Assembly: GCF_018861065.1 (NCBI RefSeq)
Contig: NZ_JAHKQO010000045.1
Coordinates: forward strand, 62,001 to 126,000
Length of the DNA: 64,000 nt
Direction: 5' to 3'
From: Paraglaciecola arctica
GTDB lineage: Bacteria > Pseudomonadota > Gammaproteobacteria > Enterobacterales > Alteromonadaceae
Shown: piece by piece, positions 56,117-64,000 of the stretch
How positions within the stretch are numbered: the stretch's first letter is position 1
Layout of the letters: each line of letters starts with the position of its first letter
The notes under the pieces: generated by a model
The model's input: only the letters and a program-made list of their open reading frames with translations
Database searches by the model: none
Told to the model about the DNA's origin: nothing
Translations under genes and position numbers: made by a program

Positions 56117-56686
56117 ATCAATCAGATAAGTCTTCTCTGAAAAAGTCAGCCAAATAATATAGGCAGAATAAATTCCTTTGTTTCTTAAAAAAACAAAGCT
56201 TGTTCTACTTAGTTAAAACCAATGTTATCTGCGTTGAATAAATTTGCTCTTTGTATTTCCAAAATTTTCGATTCAGAATAGACTATGGGGAAAGACTAAA
56301 TCTCACATTAGAGAAATAGACACGTATTTCTTAAGTTGTATATTTTTGGATAAATTTGTTCAATAAAAAAACGTAAGACTACCTCGTAATTTCCAAGTGA
56401 AACTTTTACAATTTTTTTTCGTCCCCCTTCTAAGGAAAAGGTACTCAACAGTCACAGTTCATACCGCTAAAAAGCAAATCGAAATTACCAATTACCTTGA
56501 GCCGGATAGAGAGCTCTATAAGTCATTTAAACTTGACCCTAAGCATTATCATAGATGCAATTGAAGAGACAACATTGTGGAAATACTTAATTTACACAAT
56601 GTAAAAATCTAAACTCATTACTCGTTATGTAGTTAAAATTATCTTCCTCGCTATGAGGTCTAAACATGTTTCTTCTTCCTGAGCGT
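56117..56686. other. Intergenic stretch between sulfatase and MFS genes
   Basis: About 570 AT-rich bases. A short open piece on the plus strand (about 56460-56564) reads HTAKKQIEITNYLEPDREL... with a coding look but no start and no recognisable family; it may be a relic. No hairpin or operator is seen. Confidence 0.4.
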
Positions 56687-57982
56687 TTAATGTGATTTTT
56701 GAAGTTTTAAAAGCCATATTCCGCCAAAAAGAACAAATAGAATCACTGGAAAAATTGCAATTTTTTGAAATGACGCAGCAGCCGCTAACGCATCAACATG
56801 CAATAGTTCTGCTGTACTAAAACTATTAGTGTTTTCCGCACTATTAAGAGCAGAGTTTCTCGCTTCATCATATATTTTCCCCAAAATTGGCAGCACAAAA
56901 TAGACAGAAAGTGCTCCTGCTGCCCCCATTAACCCAATTAGCCAAGCACCTCCATTTGGATACCGTTGAGCTACTGCTGCCAACATAGTAGGCCACATAA
57001 AAGCCACACCAGCTCCCCAGAAAGTAGCGGCAAGCAAACCAGAAAACGGAGAATCGGCAATACTCAACATGTACAAGCCTATCGCGGCCAACATACTTGA
57101 AATAAATAAAAGACCTACATCGGATAGCCATCGAGAAAGCGGTCCTGCAAAATGACGTATGACGAACATCAGGCCGCTCACATAAACCAGTAACAATATA
57201 CCGCGCATGCCTACGGTATTGGTGAGAGCAATATCAACCCATTGACCCGGCGCCAATTCAGTGGTTGCAGTCAAAAACATGGCACCAAACCAGACAAAAA
57301 AGCTAGGTTTTCTAAAGGTTTCTTTAAACATATCAGGGGTGCTGACTCCCAGATTAAAACGTTCCGTTTTTGGGAATCGAGTACCAATACATAACCAGAC
57401 AAATGCCAGCGTCGAGACTAGAATGGGGATCAATGTCAACTTCCAATTGATATCGATTGCCCCCGCTCCCACACCGAGCAAGCCGCCCAAGATTAATCCT
57501 GCAGGCCACCATGCGTGTAGCACATTCAGCCTATGGGTTTTATCTTTAGGGTATAGCGATGTGGTCATCGGATTAATTGTTGCTTCTATTGCTCCCCATG
57601 CGAGTCCATTGAATAACATGCCAAGCCAAATGGCCCAATAGATGTTTTCAGCGCTGGTGATAATATCAGCAGCAACAATCAGCACATTGCCAACAATAAA
57701 AAGCAATGCTGCGCCGATTAACATAGGTTTCATGCCAATTGAGTCTAAAAAAGGACTTAACCCAAACAGTACAATCGAGAAACCAAGAAAGCTCATGGCC
57801 AAGGCCTGTGCTATGAGTTCTCCGGCATTGGCAATATTTACCGGATCTAAATATTCAGCTTTAATATCACCCGCCACCGCCGCACGCAGTGCAACGCTCA
57901 GAGCCGCAGTAAACAGAGCTAACGATGCAATTAAAAAAAGGCGAGAATGATCGTATTTATGCGTGTCTTGTTTCATTTTCAC
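56687..57982 (-). CDS. MFS transporter
   Basis: A 431-residue major facilitator protein with 12 hydrophobic segments, beginning SRLFLIASLALFTAALSVALRA and ending KIAIFPVILFVLFGGIWLLK. The segment IEATINPMTTSLYPKDKTHRLNVLHAWWPAGLILGGLLGVG resembles FucP/sugar-proton symporters of the fucose/glucose group. The start is GTG with AAGGA six bases upstream. It is the last gene of the PhyH-Gfo-TIM operon (18 bases after PhyH), so it probably imports the sugar acid or keto-sugar on which these act. Confidence 0.9.
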   Translation of the reverse strand: MKMKQDTHKYDHSRLFLIASLALFTAALSVALRAAVAGDIKAEYLDPVNIANAGELIAQALAMSFLGFSIVLFGLSPFLDSIGMKPMLIGAALLFIVGNVLIVAADIITSAENIYWAIWLGMLFNGLAWGAIEATINPMTTSLYPKDKTHRLNVLHAWWPAGLILGGLLGVGAGAIDINWKLTLIPILVSTLAFVWLCIGTRFPKTERFNLGVSTPDMFKETFRKPSFFVWFGAMFLTATTELAPGQWVDIALTNTVGMRGILLLVYVSGLMFVIRHFAGPLSRWLSDVGLLFISSMLAAIGLYMLSIADSPFSGLLAATFWGAGVAFMWPTMLAAVAQRYPNGGAWLIGLMGAAGALSVYFVLPILGKIYDEARNSALNSAENTNSFSTAELLHVDALAAAASFQKIAIFPVILFVLFGGIWLLKLQKSH

Positions 57983-58000
57983 AAAATGTCCTTCATCAAA

Positions 58001-58897
58001 TTAATCGCAAAAATTCCATGTATCTTGCATACGAGGATACTGTTGACGACATATAAAATACTCATCCAGCATAGTGCGCACCTCAGGCGACATTTTTTCA
58101 AGGTAGTCATCAGTGAACATATCTTCATTCAGCAAATAAAAATGCCAAGTGGGCGGAAGAGTCGCACTGTGGTAACCCATATGCAGAGAGCGTCTTGGTT
58201 CTTTAAACATTTCGCAAGCACCGCGGTGGATAAGATTGTTGTTATACAGCGCTGCCTGACCGGCTTTGATCTTAAGTTGCACAGCCCCCGGCATATCTGC
58301 CTCTATAGGGGCGTAGTGTTTAGAACCAGTAAAAGCCTTATTCTCTTGCTCTGTGTTAGGCCGGTGATGACTGCCGGGTACCACCCAAAGCGCATTATCT
58401 TCATACAGAGGTAGATTTATCTGAACACTGTTGTGAAATCGTTCTTTTGAGAATATTTTGGCTTCGTCAATCTCATCCTGCGGAATTTGTATCACATCTC
58501 GATGCCAACCAAGCTTGTAGGTAGTGCCAGGCTCTGCAGCAAATAAAGAGGCATTATTGATGATCAATTGGTTACCTAAAATTTGCTCTATCACCCCCAT
58601 AATTTTGTGGTTATGAAAGATATGTTGAAACGACATGGTTTGCGGATTGGTCAGCAAATGAAAGTAATAGTGTTTTGTTTTGCGTCCGTAGTCCTCTATT
58701 TTGTCACCAAGATGTTGATTATCAGAAGAATAAAAACGCGCTGCTCCATCCAGACTATTGTCTTCTTTTAGTAAGATATCATCGATCTGACTGAGTAAAC
58801 TATCCCGCTCGTTTTGATCAAAAATGTCTAATAAAAGATAACCGTCTCTGTGATAAGCATCAACATCGATTATTGGTGCAGTATTGTTCATGCTCAT
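58001..58897 (-). CDS. Phytanoyl-CoA dioxygenase (PhyH) family protein
   Basis: A 298-residue Fe(II)/2-oxoglutarate oxygenase-fold protein. The facial triad is visible: His132-x-Asp134 in LGWHRDVIQIP and distal His224 in NNLIHRGAC, with a conserved Arg in KEPRRSLHMGY for 2-oxoglutarate. Members hydroxylate or demethylate small molecules; in sugar loci a role in O-demethylation or oxidation is conceivable. It overlaps the Gfo/Idh gene by 4 bases, so translation is coupled. Substrate unknown. Confidence 0.88.
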   Translation of the reverse strand: MSMNNTAPIIDVDAYHRDGYLLLDIFDQNERDSLLSQIDDILLKEDNSLDGAARFYSSDNQHLGDKIEDYGRKTKHYYFHLLTNPQTMSFQHIFHNHKIMGVIEQILGNQLIINNASLFAAEPGTTYKLGWHRDVIQIPQDEIDEAKIFSKERFHNSVQINLPLYEDNALWVVPGSHHRPNTEQENKAFTGSKHYAPIEADMPGAVQLKIKAGQAALYNNNLIHRGACEMFKEPRRSLHMGYHSATLPPTWHFYLLNEDMFTDDYLEKMSPEVRTMLDEYFICRQQYPRMQDTWNFCD

Positions 58898-60066
58898 TGA
58901 ATGACCTTTAAATGTTGATTGTTTTCGGAAGATTTTAAAGCGGTTTCTAACACCTTGATGGTTTTTAAACCATCCGAAAAATTAGGATGGATCTGATTGC
59001 CTTTACTAATGGCGTCGAGAAAATCCGCTACTGCATGTACAAAGGTATGCTCGTAGCCAATGTTATGTCCTGGAGGCCACCATTTACTAATATACGGATG
59101 CGATGGATCAGTGGCTAAAATGGTTCTGAAACCCTGCATATGCGGCTCGTCATTACGCGAATAAAATGCCAGTTCGTTAGGCCGTTCGAGGTCAAAAATA
59201 ACACTCCCTTCGCTGCCATAAATTTCAAAACTATTATGATTCTTTCTGCCTGCGGCAAACCTTGTGGCCTCGAAAGAGCCCATAGCCCCATTGGCAAAAC
59301 GCACTATCATCAGTGATGTATCTTCCACTGTCACTTTGCCTTTTTGTTCACCAATGGTGCCGGCTGTAAAGGTAGCGGCTTCATAAGTTGCAGGCAGTGG
59401 GCGTTCATCAATAAACCTAGCGGTTTGGCAACTAAGGGTATCGATTTCTCCTACTAAGAAGTGGGCAAGGTCAACACTATGGGAATTTAAATCGCCGTGA
59501 GGGCCAGAGCCTGCGTATTCTTTTTGCAGATGCCAAGTAAGCGGAAAATTAGGATCAATGATCCAGTCTTGCTGATACGTCCCCCGCCAGTGATAAATTT
59601 CCCCAATTTTTCCTTCGGATATAAGCTGCTTTGCCAACATGACAGCAGGCATTCTGCGGTAGTTATGATTAATGTAATTAACTACACCAGCAGAGGTCAC
59701 TGCCGCCACCATCTCTTGAGCTTGTTTGACAGTGATGCTCATGGGTTTTTCGCAAAACACATGCTTGCCGGCTTTTGCTGCCGCGATGGCGACTTCAGCA
59801 TGCATATGTGTTGGCAAAGATATATCAACAATATCAATATCATCACGTTCAATGGTTGCTCGCCAATCGAGTGATGTTTCCCGCCATCCCCAGCGATCTG
59901 CAAAAGAGTCCAATGATGTTTGATCTCTACCACACACTACCTTCAGTACGGGTTTGATTGCTGAATCAAAAATACTGTCAACTCTGGACCACGCATTGCT
60001 ATGCGCTTTGCCCATAAAGCGTGTTCCAACTAATGCCACATTGAGTGATTTGGGTTTTATAGACAT
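58894..60066 (-). CDS. Gfo/Idh/MocA family NAD(P)-dependent oxidoreductase
   Basis: A 390-residue cytosolic dehydrogenase. The Rossmann motif is VALVGTRFMGKAHSNAW, the EKP motif is Glu106-Lys107-Pro108 in HVFCEKPMS, and the active-site His lies in GDLNSHSVDLAHFLVG. Family members oxidise or reduce sugar hydroxyl/keto groups (for example inositol, 3-keto sugars). It overlaps the upstream TIM-barrel gene by 10 bases and the downstream PhyH gene by 4, a tightly coupled operon. Confidence 0.92.
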   Translation of the reverse strand: MSIKPKSLNVALVGTRFMGKAHSNAWSRVDSIFDSAIKPVLKVVCGRDQTSLDSFADRWGWRETSLDWRATIERDDIDIVDISLPTHMHAEVAIAAAKAGKHVFCEKPMSITVKQAQEMVAAVTSAGVVNYINHNYRRMPAVMLAKQLISEGKIGEIYHWRGTYQQDWIIDPNFPLTWHLQKEYAGSGPHGDLNSHSVDLAHFLVGEIDTLSCQTARFIDERPLPATYEAATFTAGTIGEQKGKVTVEDTSLMIVRFANGAMGSFEATRFAAGRKNHNSFEIYGSEGSVIFDLERPNELAFYSRNDEPHMQGFRTILATDPSHPYISKWWPPGHNIGYEHTFVHAVADFLDAISKGNQIHPNFSDGLKTIKVLETALKSSENNQHLKVIQ

Positions 60067-60965
60067 AAGCGCCTCTTAAGTGGGGAGGCTAATTGCTTGG
60101 CTTCTAAGTTGATCTTATCTGAAAGACGACGTAGCTCTTTAATACTGTCCTTTATAACGCTGATTTCTTGCCCAAAATAATCTGGATGCAAAGTATCGAT
60201 TTCTACCGCCATAAAGCCCGTAAAGTTATGCTCCTCCAAGATTTGTCCCAACCGATAGTTGTCGATTAAACCTTTGCCAGTTGGTACGCAGCTAAAGAAA
60301 TACCATTCATCCACTGCCACGCCATTGGCTGGGAGCAAATCCTTAATGTGTGTAGCATGTACGTAGGGTGCTAATTTTCCCATTGCTTTAACGGGATCAT
60401 CGAGGACACGCAAAAAATTACCGCTATCAAAATTAATACCAAGGTAGTCAGAATCAACATCCTGTAGGAGTTTAAGCAGCTCGTCGGAGTTATAGTCGAT
60501 ATGATTTTCTATGGCCAAAATCACACCTTTCTTCTCGGCGACTATCACCGCTTCTTTGAACCATTCAGTTAAAATGGCAAGTTGAGGTTCGTGGGGCTCA
60601 AACCGAAAGAGTAAACTGCTAGCAACAACGCGCATGACTTTAGCACCAATGGCGACGGCATAATCAATATGCTCAATCATGTCGTCAAAAGCTTGCCTAT
60701 TTCCACCAGCTTCTAAACCATCGGGATGCCCCCAAGCATAAACTCTATCGAGACCACGCTCGTCTAGTTTCTTTTTTACTTCAGCCAAATAAGTCGGGGA
60801 AAAATTGGGGAAAAAGCAAGATTCTAATGACACGCCATCAATATCCCACTGGAATATTTCTTCTAAAAAACCGTCCATACTAATAAAATTACCAGGTGTA
60901 TCTTGATGAGCGTAGACTTCCCCAAAAAGCCTATGAAAGCAGTAACTATCGATTCCAATTTTCAT
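60057..60965 (-). CDS. Cytosolic TIM-barrel sugar isomerase/epimerase (AP-endonuclease-2 family)
   Basis: A 302-residue xylose-isomerase-like barrel without a signal peptide. Metal-ligand candidates are Glu in GVSLESCFF, Glu in LAIENHIDYNS, Asp/His in GINFDSGNFL and HATHIKDLLP, and Glu in FMAVEIDTLHPDYFG. It differs from the lipoprotein TIM-barrel at 48479 in being cytosolic. First gene of the operon Tim-Gfo-PhyH-MFS, divergent from the PAS-AraC regulator 162 bases away. Probably interconverts a keto-sugar with the Gfo/Idh partner. Confidence 0.88.
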   Translation of the reverse strand: MKIGIDSYCFHRLFGEVYAHQDTPGNFISMDGFLEEIFQWDIDGVSLESCFFPNFSPTYLAEVKKKLDERGLDRVYAWGHPDGLEAGGNRQAFDDMIEHIDYAVAIGAKVMRVVASSLLFRFEPHEPQLAILTEWFKEAVIVAEKKGVILAIENHIDYNSDELLKLLQDVDSDYLGINFDSGNFLRVLDDPVKAMGKLAPYVHATHIKDLLPANGVAVDEWYFFSCVPTGKGLIDNYRLGQILEEHNFTGFMAVEIDTLHPDYFGQEISVIKDSIKELRRLSDKINLEAKQLASPLKRRLCL

Positions 60966-61127
60966 TTCACTATATACTCCTAAATATTGTTATTGCAGCA
61001 TACTAGGCAATGGAGAGCTTAAAATATGTAACATAACTGATGGTATTTATAACATTTCAGTCATTTACTACTAACATTCAAGACCGTTAAGAGCTTTGTA
61101 AATTGACAAATGGAGTTTTATTAAAAA

Positions 61128-61868
61128 GTGAAATTAGATGAAATAATTGAAAACTCCGTAGTTCGGGAACTTATCGCTTTGTATGATAGTGTTCCTGATG
61201 TGCAATTTTGGATTAAGAACCGTGATGGGATATATATCGCGATAAACAAATTTTTTTTACAAAATTACCTCGTTTCTGATGATTCAAAAATTTTAGGGAG
61301 AACAGATTTCGAAATCGCACCAGAATTTATTGCGAGGCATTGGAACGCCGATGATGACACAGTGTTACAAGGCAAATGTATTACTAACCGAATAGAATTA
61401 GTCTGTCAAAGCGATCATTCTATTGCTTGGCATATCACCAACAAGCGCCCAATCAAAGGTACAGAGGGGGTTGTCATAGGCAGTTGCGGTACCACTCGTA
61501 AGTTTCAAGATACAGAACCTTCGACATTACCATTTGCTAACATGATGCCAGCCATTGAGCATATAAGAAGCCATATCAACAGACCTATTTTAACCGACAC
61601 TTTAGCCTGTTTGGTACATATGTCAGTCAGTACTTTTGAGAGAAAATTTAAAAAACACTTTAATGATAGCCCAGCTAAGTTCATCAAAAAATTACGTTTA
61701 AGCCTGGCTTGTCAAAAACTCCTTTCGACCGACTTGCCTATCTCTGAGATTGCCAACATTTGTGGGTTTTGTGATCAAAGTTATATGACGAAAGAGTTTC
61801 ATCGAGTGATGGCCGTCACACCAAGAGAATACAAAGCAGCAGCTTTTAATGATCATCGCAGAATGTAA
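61128..61868 (+). CDS. AraC-family regulator with N-terminal PAS domain
   Basis: A 246-residue regulator. Residues ~10-130 form a PAS domain (SVPDVQFWIKNRDGIYIAINKFFLQNYL ... GRTDFEIAPEFIARHWNADD), and the C-terminal ~100 residues the double HTH of AraC proteins (LACLVHMSVSTFERKFKKHFNDSPAKFI, then ISEIANICGFCDQSYMTKEFHRVMAVTPREYK). A PAS in place of the usual cupin sensor suggests a small-ligand or redox signal. The start is GTG. It is divergent from the TIM-Gfo-PhyH-MFS operon and likely activates it. Confidence 0.92.
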   Translation: MKLDEIIENSVVRELIALYDSVPDVQFWIKNRDGIYIAINKFFLQNYLVSDDSKILGRTDFEIAPEFIARHWNADDDTVLQGKCITNRIELVCQSDHSIAWHITNKRPIKGTEGVVIGSCGTTRKFQDTEPSTLPFANMMPAIEHIRSHINRPILTDTLACLVHMSVSTFERKFKKHFNDSPAKFIKKLRLSLACQKLLSTDLPISEIANICGFCDQSYMTKEFHRVMAVTPREYKAAAFNDHRRM

Positions 61869-61881
61869 TTTCGATAGACCC

Positions 61882-61921
61882 GTTTATCCCCATGCATTTG
61901 AGGTGGCATAGGGATAAACGC
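61882..61921. terminator. Bidirectional terminator between AraC-type and PEP-CTERM genes
   Basis: A hairpin with arms GTTTATCCCCATGC / GCATAGGGATAAAC (one mismatch) lies between two convergent genes. Confidence 0.8.
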
Positions 61922-61932
61922 ATCAAGCGTTG

Positions 61933-62418
61933 TTATTTAATTGAATAACGGCGATTAAACACGGCGACTAAACCTAGTAGAAAAATACTGAATATATAGG
62001 GCTCTGATACCACATCGACTAACGTTGGAGAACCAAAGGACAGAGAGCCTACAAAGTCAAAGTTAGCATCAAGGACATCGGTAGCAAATATGGCAAAGTC
62101 GGGACTTTCGAAATTGATCCCAATGACCCCAGCCATCAAGTCGGCAACATCAAAAGTAAAACTTGGCAAGCCAAAAGAATCATAAGACTCATCCTGAAAA
62201 ATACCGTCAATAGTAAATTCGAGAGAAAACCAAGGATCATCCGAGGCAAACACCAAACCGCTGGCAAGTTGACTATTGGCAGCGTCATATTGCAAGCCAC
62301 CAATAACAGCCCCATTTAATGATATATCCTGCGTCATCAATGTGGCATGGGCAGTGGTTGATAATAGGCCGAATATCACCAAGCCTGCTAGTATTACTCT
62401 CTTTATTATAAACTTCAT
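61933..62418 (-). CDS. PEP-CTERM-type small surface protein
   Basis: A 161-residue exported protein: signal peptide ending TTAHA, a beta-rich middle (about 25-130; NGAVIGGLQYDAANSQLASGLVFASDD), and a C-terminal sorting region with SEP, a hydrophobic helix (YIFSIFLLGLVAVF) and basic tail NRRYSIK, a variant of the PEP-CTERM signal. It is a second exosortase client in the window besides the gene at 3460. Function unknown; it follows the large Calx-beta gene by 55 bases on the same strand. Confidence 0.75.
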   Translation of the reverse strand: MKFIIKRVILAGLVIFGLLSTTAHATLMTQDISLNGAVIGGLQYDAANSQLASGLVFASDDPWFSLEFTIDGIFQDESYDSFGLPSFTFDVADLMAGVIGINFESPDFAIFATDVLDANFDFVGSLSFGSPTLVDVVSEPYIFSIFLLGLVAVFNRRYSIK

Positions 62419-62472
62419 TTTTTGTTCCTTTCATTCATCTGAAGAAGAGGCACTTAAGTGCCTCCACGTTTA

Positions 62473-64000
62473 TTACTCGTTACTGCCCGACGCTATCCAG
62501 CGAACTGCATCTGCCACTACTATTTCATTGGTACCTGCGTTGCTAATAGTGATGGTGGTTGCTTCGTCTTCAGCAAGCTGAAATCCATCCAGCAACACCC
62601 AACTCCCGCCATCCTCTAATTGGTTAACAGTAAATTGCGTGCTGCCGCTAGCCGTGGTAACAGTGACAGGGACATTCGAAGCACGATTGCTGGTGCTGTT
62701 ATAGTAAACATACGCCAGATAAACCCCAGCTTTTGGCGCTGTCCAAGCATAGTCGACACTAAGCGCACCTTTAGGTTTGTCACGATCATGCAAATAATCA
62801 TTACCAATGCGATCACTGGAGAAACTGCTGGTGTTCCAATCTCCATTCACAGTGACCTTAGGATCAGTATTATCAATAGTGGTGCCGGTATCTTGAAAAC
62901 GGATAGCATCTGCAATCACAAATCCAGCAGAAGAGTCGTTGCTAATGGTGACAGATGTACTGCCATCATTAAGAAAACTGTACTGCCCCAGTTCAAACCA
63001 ATCTTTCCCGTCAGTCATATCCACCAGCACTGTGTCTGATCCATTTGCATGGTTGATGGTCACAGGTACATCAACCGCTCTGTCGTTACCGTCTGCAAAA
63101 AAGACCGCCACCTGCCAATCATTTGCTGAGGGTAAATTAGGCCGATAAGTCACAGATTTAGTGCCCTTATCCCTTTTCTTATCATGAAAATAATTTTCAC
63201 CTATTCGATCAGAAGAAAAAGAGCTAGTGGCCCAGTCACCGATAATGTCGGCAGATGCCACTTCTGTGTTATCCACCACCACCTCAAAGGGTTTCTCATC
63301 ATCAGCAATTTTTAACGTGCTGATAGGGCTACCCACGTAATAATCCTCACTTGGTAACAACGCGACAGTCACAAAATCTTTAGGATCCACATTAGGATCA
63401 TCCAGCACCGTCAGTTGCACGGGTACCACTTCTTGCCCTGCTGTAAACGTCACATTAGTGGGGCCAGCAATATAATCAATCCCCTGTACTGCGGGTCCTG
63501 AATATTGCAGGTTAACGGTTAACTCCGCAGAAAGATCACCGCTGCGACGTATTTCAACGGCACCTGACTGATTTGGCTCCGCCAATTCAGAAACCGGATA
63601 AACCCCTACCCAATTGGCCACTTTGTCGCCATCGTCATGCACGCGTATAACGGCGCGGCTATTAGCGGTGAGTTGATAGTCTGGTGAGAGTCCAACTTCT
63701 AAGGCCACCTCTTCGGTCACTTCACCCTCAGTGTCATCCATAGGTATCACTCTTACCATAGACGTGCGTTGACCAGGGGCAAAATTGACATGCATAGGGA
63801 AAGACCGTACGTCTTCTCCCAGCTTGGCAGAACTGCGATTCACTAAAGGCACAGTCAGTGCGCTAGACACATCACCTGCTCGTACCACTCTAAATAATCC
63901 CATAGGGCGGCCTGTACATTCAGCGGCAGTGTTCCTGACATTTTCACATATATCAGGGGTCATAGCAGTCAGCGACACTTTTGCGCTCGCTGGACTTTCC
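62473..64000 (-). CDS. Large Calx-beta / golvesin-like domain surface protein (N-terminal part outside window)
   Basis: The frame is open to the window edge, so this is the C-terminal ~508 residues of a longer protein; the GTG at 63978 is internal because the upstream codons encode a matching strand (ESPASAKVSLTAM). The first ~240 residues are Calx-beta repeats (SAEVTEEVALEVGLSPDYQ-type and DLSAELTVNLQYSG). Two golvesin-like domains follow (about 255-370 and 375-505), each starting WxTSSFSSDRIG and ending in ISNxxxxxFVIADAIRF / EIVVADAVRWI. Such domains occur in secreted polysaccharide-binding or lyase proteins, so it may belong to the glycan locus. A short C-terminal tail lacks a PEP-CTERM signal. 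Confidence 0.82.
   Translation of the reverse strand, partial: ESPASAKVSLTAMTPDICENVRNTAAECTGRPMGLFRVVRAGDVSSALTVPLVNRSSAKLGEDVRSFPMHVNFAPGQRTSMVRVIPMDDTEGEVTEEVALEVGLSPDYQLTANSRAVIRVHDDGDKVANWVGVYPVSELAEPNQSGAVEIRRSGDLSAELTVNLQYSGPAVQGIDYIAGPTNVTFTAGQEVVPVQLTVLDDPNVDPKDFVTVALLPSEDYYVGSPISTLKIADDEKPFEVVVDNTEVASADIIGDWATSSFSSDRIGENYFHDKKRDKGTKSVTYRPNLPSANDWQVAVFFADGNDRAVDVPVTINHANGSDTVLVDMTDGKDWFELGQYSFLNDGSTSVTISNDSSAGFVIADAIRFQDTGTTIDNTDPKVTVNGDWNTSSFSSDRIGNDYLHDRDKPKGALSVDYAWTAPKAGVYLAYVYYNSTSNRASNVPVTVTTASGSTQFTVNQLEDGGSWVLLDGFQLAEDEATTITISNAGTNEIVVADAVRWIASGSNE

Noticed and set aside
57261-57950. Two plus-strand frames of 126 and 102 codons
   Set aside because: Both are antisense to the MFS transporter's membrane helices; the frame is open because of the codon bias of the real gene.
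38088-61868. Integrative element inserted at tRNA-Val
   Set aside because: No integrase gene and no second copy of the tRNA 3' end were found in the window, so a genomic-island boundary is only suggested.
1-64000. CRISPR arrays, rRNA genes, prophage, riboswitches
   Set aside because: I found no regularly spaced repeats, rRNA segments, phage structural genes or recognisable riboswitch cores on reading both strands.

Overview
The window reads as chromosomal DNA of a marine gammaproteobacterium of the Alteromonadales, most like Glaciecola/Paraglaciecola. This is inferred from gene content and order: trpBA-yciI, folX-yfcH, ybbAP divergent from tesA, dusC and gltX beside tRNA-Glu all resemble enterobacterial or Alteromonas gene pairs, while PEP-CTERM proteins, a TonB-dependent receptor, a tryptophan-halogenase-like flavoprotein and sulfatases are typical of marine glycan degraders. 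No species can be named from the sequence alone.

Left part (1-37.5 kb) is mostly housekeeping and envelope genes. It opens with the 3' end of trpB, then trpA, yciI and a ribosome-rescue factor (arfB). A PEP-CTERM module follows: a choice-of-anchor A surface protein and a large PrsT-like TPR protein. Next come a glycine-zipper protein, a PepSY-like peptide with a two-component system, a LiaF-like protein, and an ECF sigma factor, membrane protein and beta-lactamase-fold hydrolase set. A chimeric pseudogene at 14455-14790 joins a broken winged-helix domain to a 112-bp copy of the LiaF-like gene's 3' end. Then come a trypsin-like protease, an AI-2E-type permease, folX-yfcH, ybbAP/tesA, dusC, an acyl-CoA dehydrogenase, marC, small conserved genes, a GGDEF-EAL gene split by one in-frame TAA, a tRNA-Ala-Glu-Glu operon beside gltX, and a DUF1501/DUF1800 pair.

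The tRNA-Val array at 37.8-38.1 kb (one decayed and two intact copies) marks a change to accessory content. Between 38.4 and 61.9 kb lies a catabolic locus: tryptophan-halogenase-like flavoprotein, TonB-dependent receptor, two lipo-/exported sulfatases with extra C-terminal domains, a periplasmic GMC oxidoreductase with its subunit-3 partner, a lipoprotein TIM-barrel isomerase/lyase-like protein, a LacI regulator, an MFS transporter, a PhyH dioxygenase, a Gfo/Idh oxidoreductase, a cytosolic TIM-barrel protein and a PAS-AraC regulator. Six near-identical palindromes of the form GTAACCGGTTAC lie only upstream of the receptor and upstream of the GMC operon, and are the likely LacI operators. No glycoside hydrolase is visible. 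I infer outer-membrane uptake, desulfation, and oxidation of a sulfated sugar or glycoside in the periplasm, then import and cytosolic processing. Two complete insertion sequences (ISAs1-family with 10-bp target duplication; IS3-family with 3-bp duplication and an A6G frameshift site) have landed on both sides of the receptor gene.

The right edge holds a small PEP-CTERM protein and the 3' end of a large Calx-beta/golvesin-domain surface protein that runs off the window.
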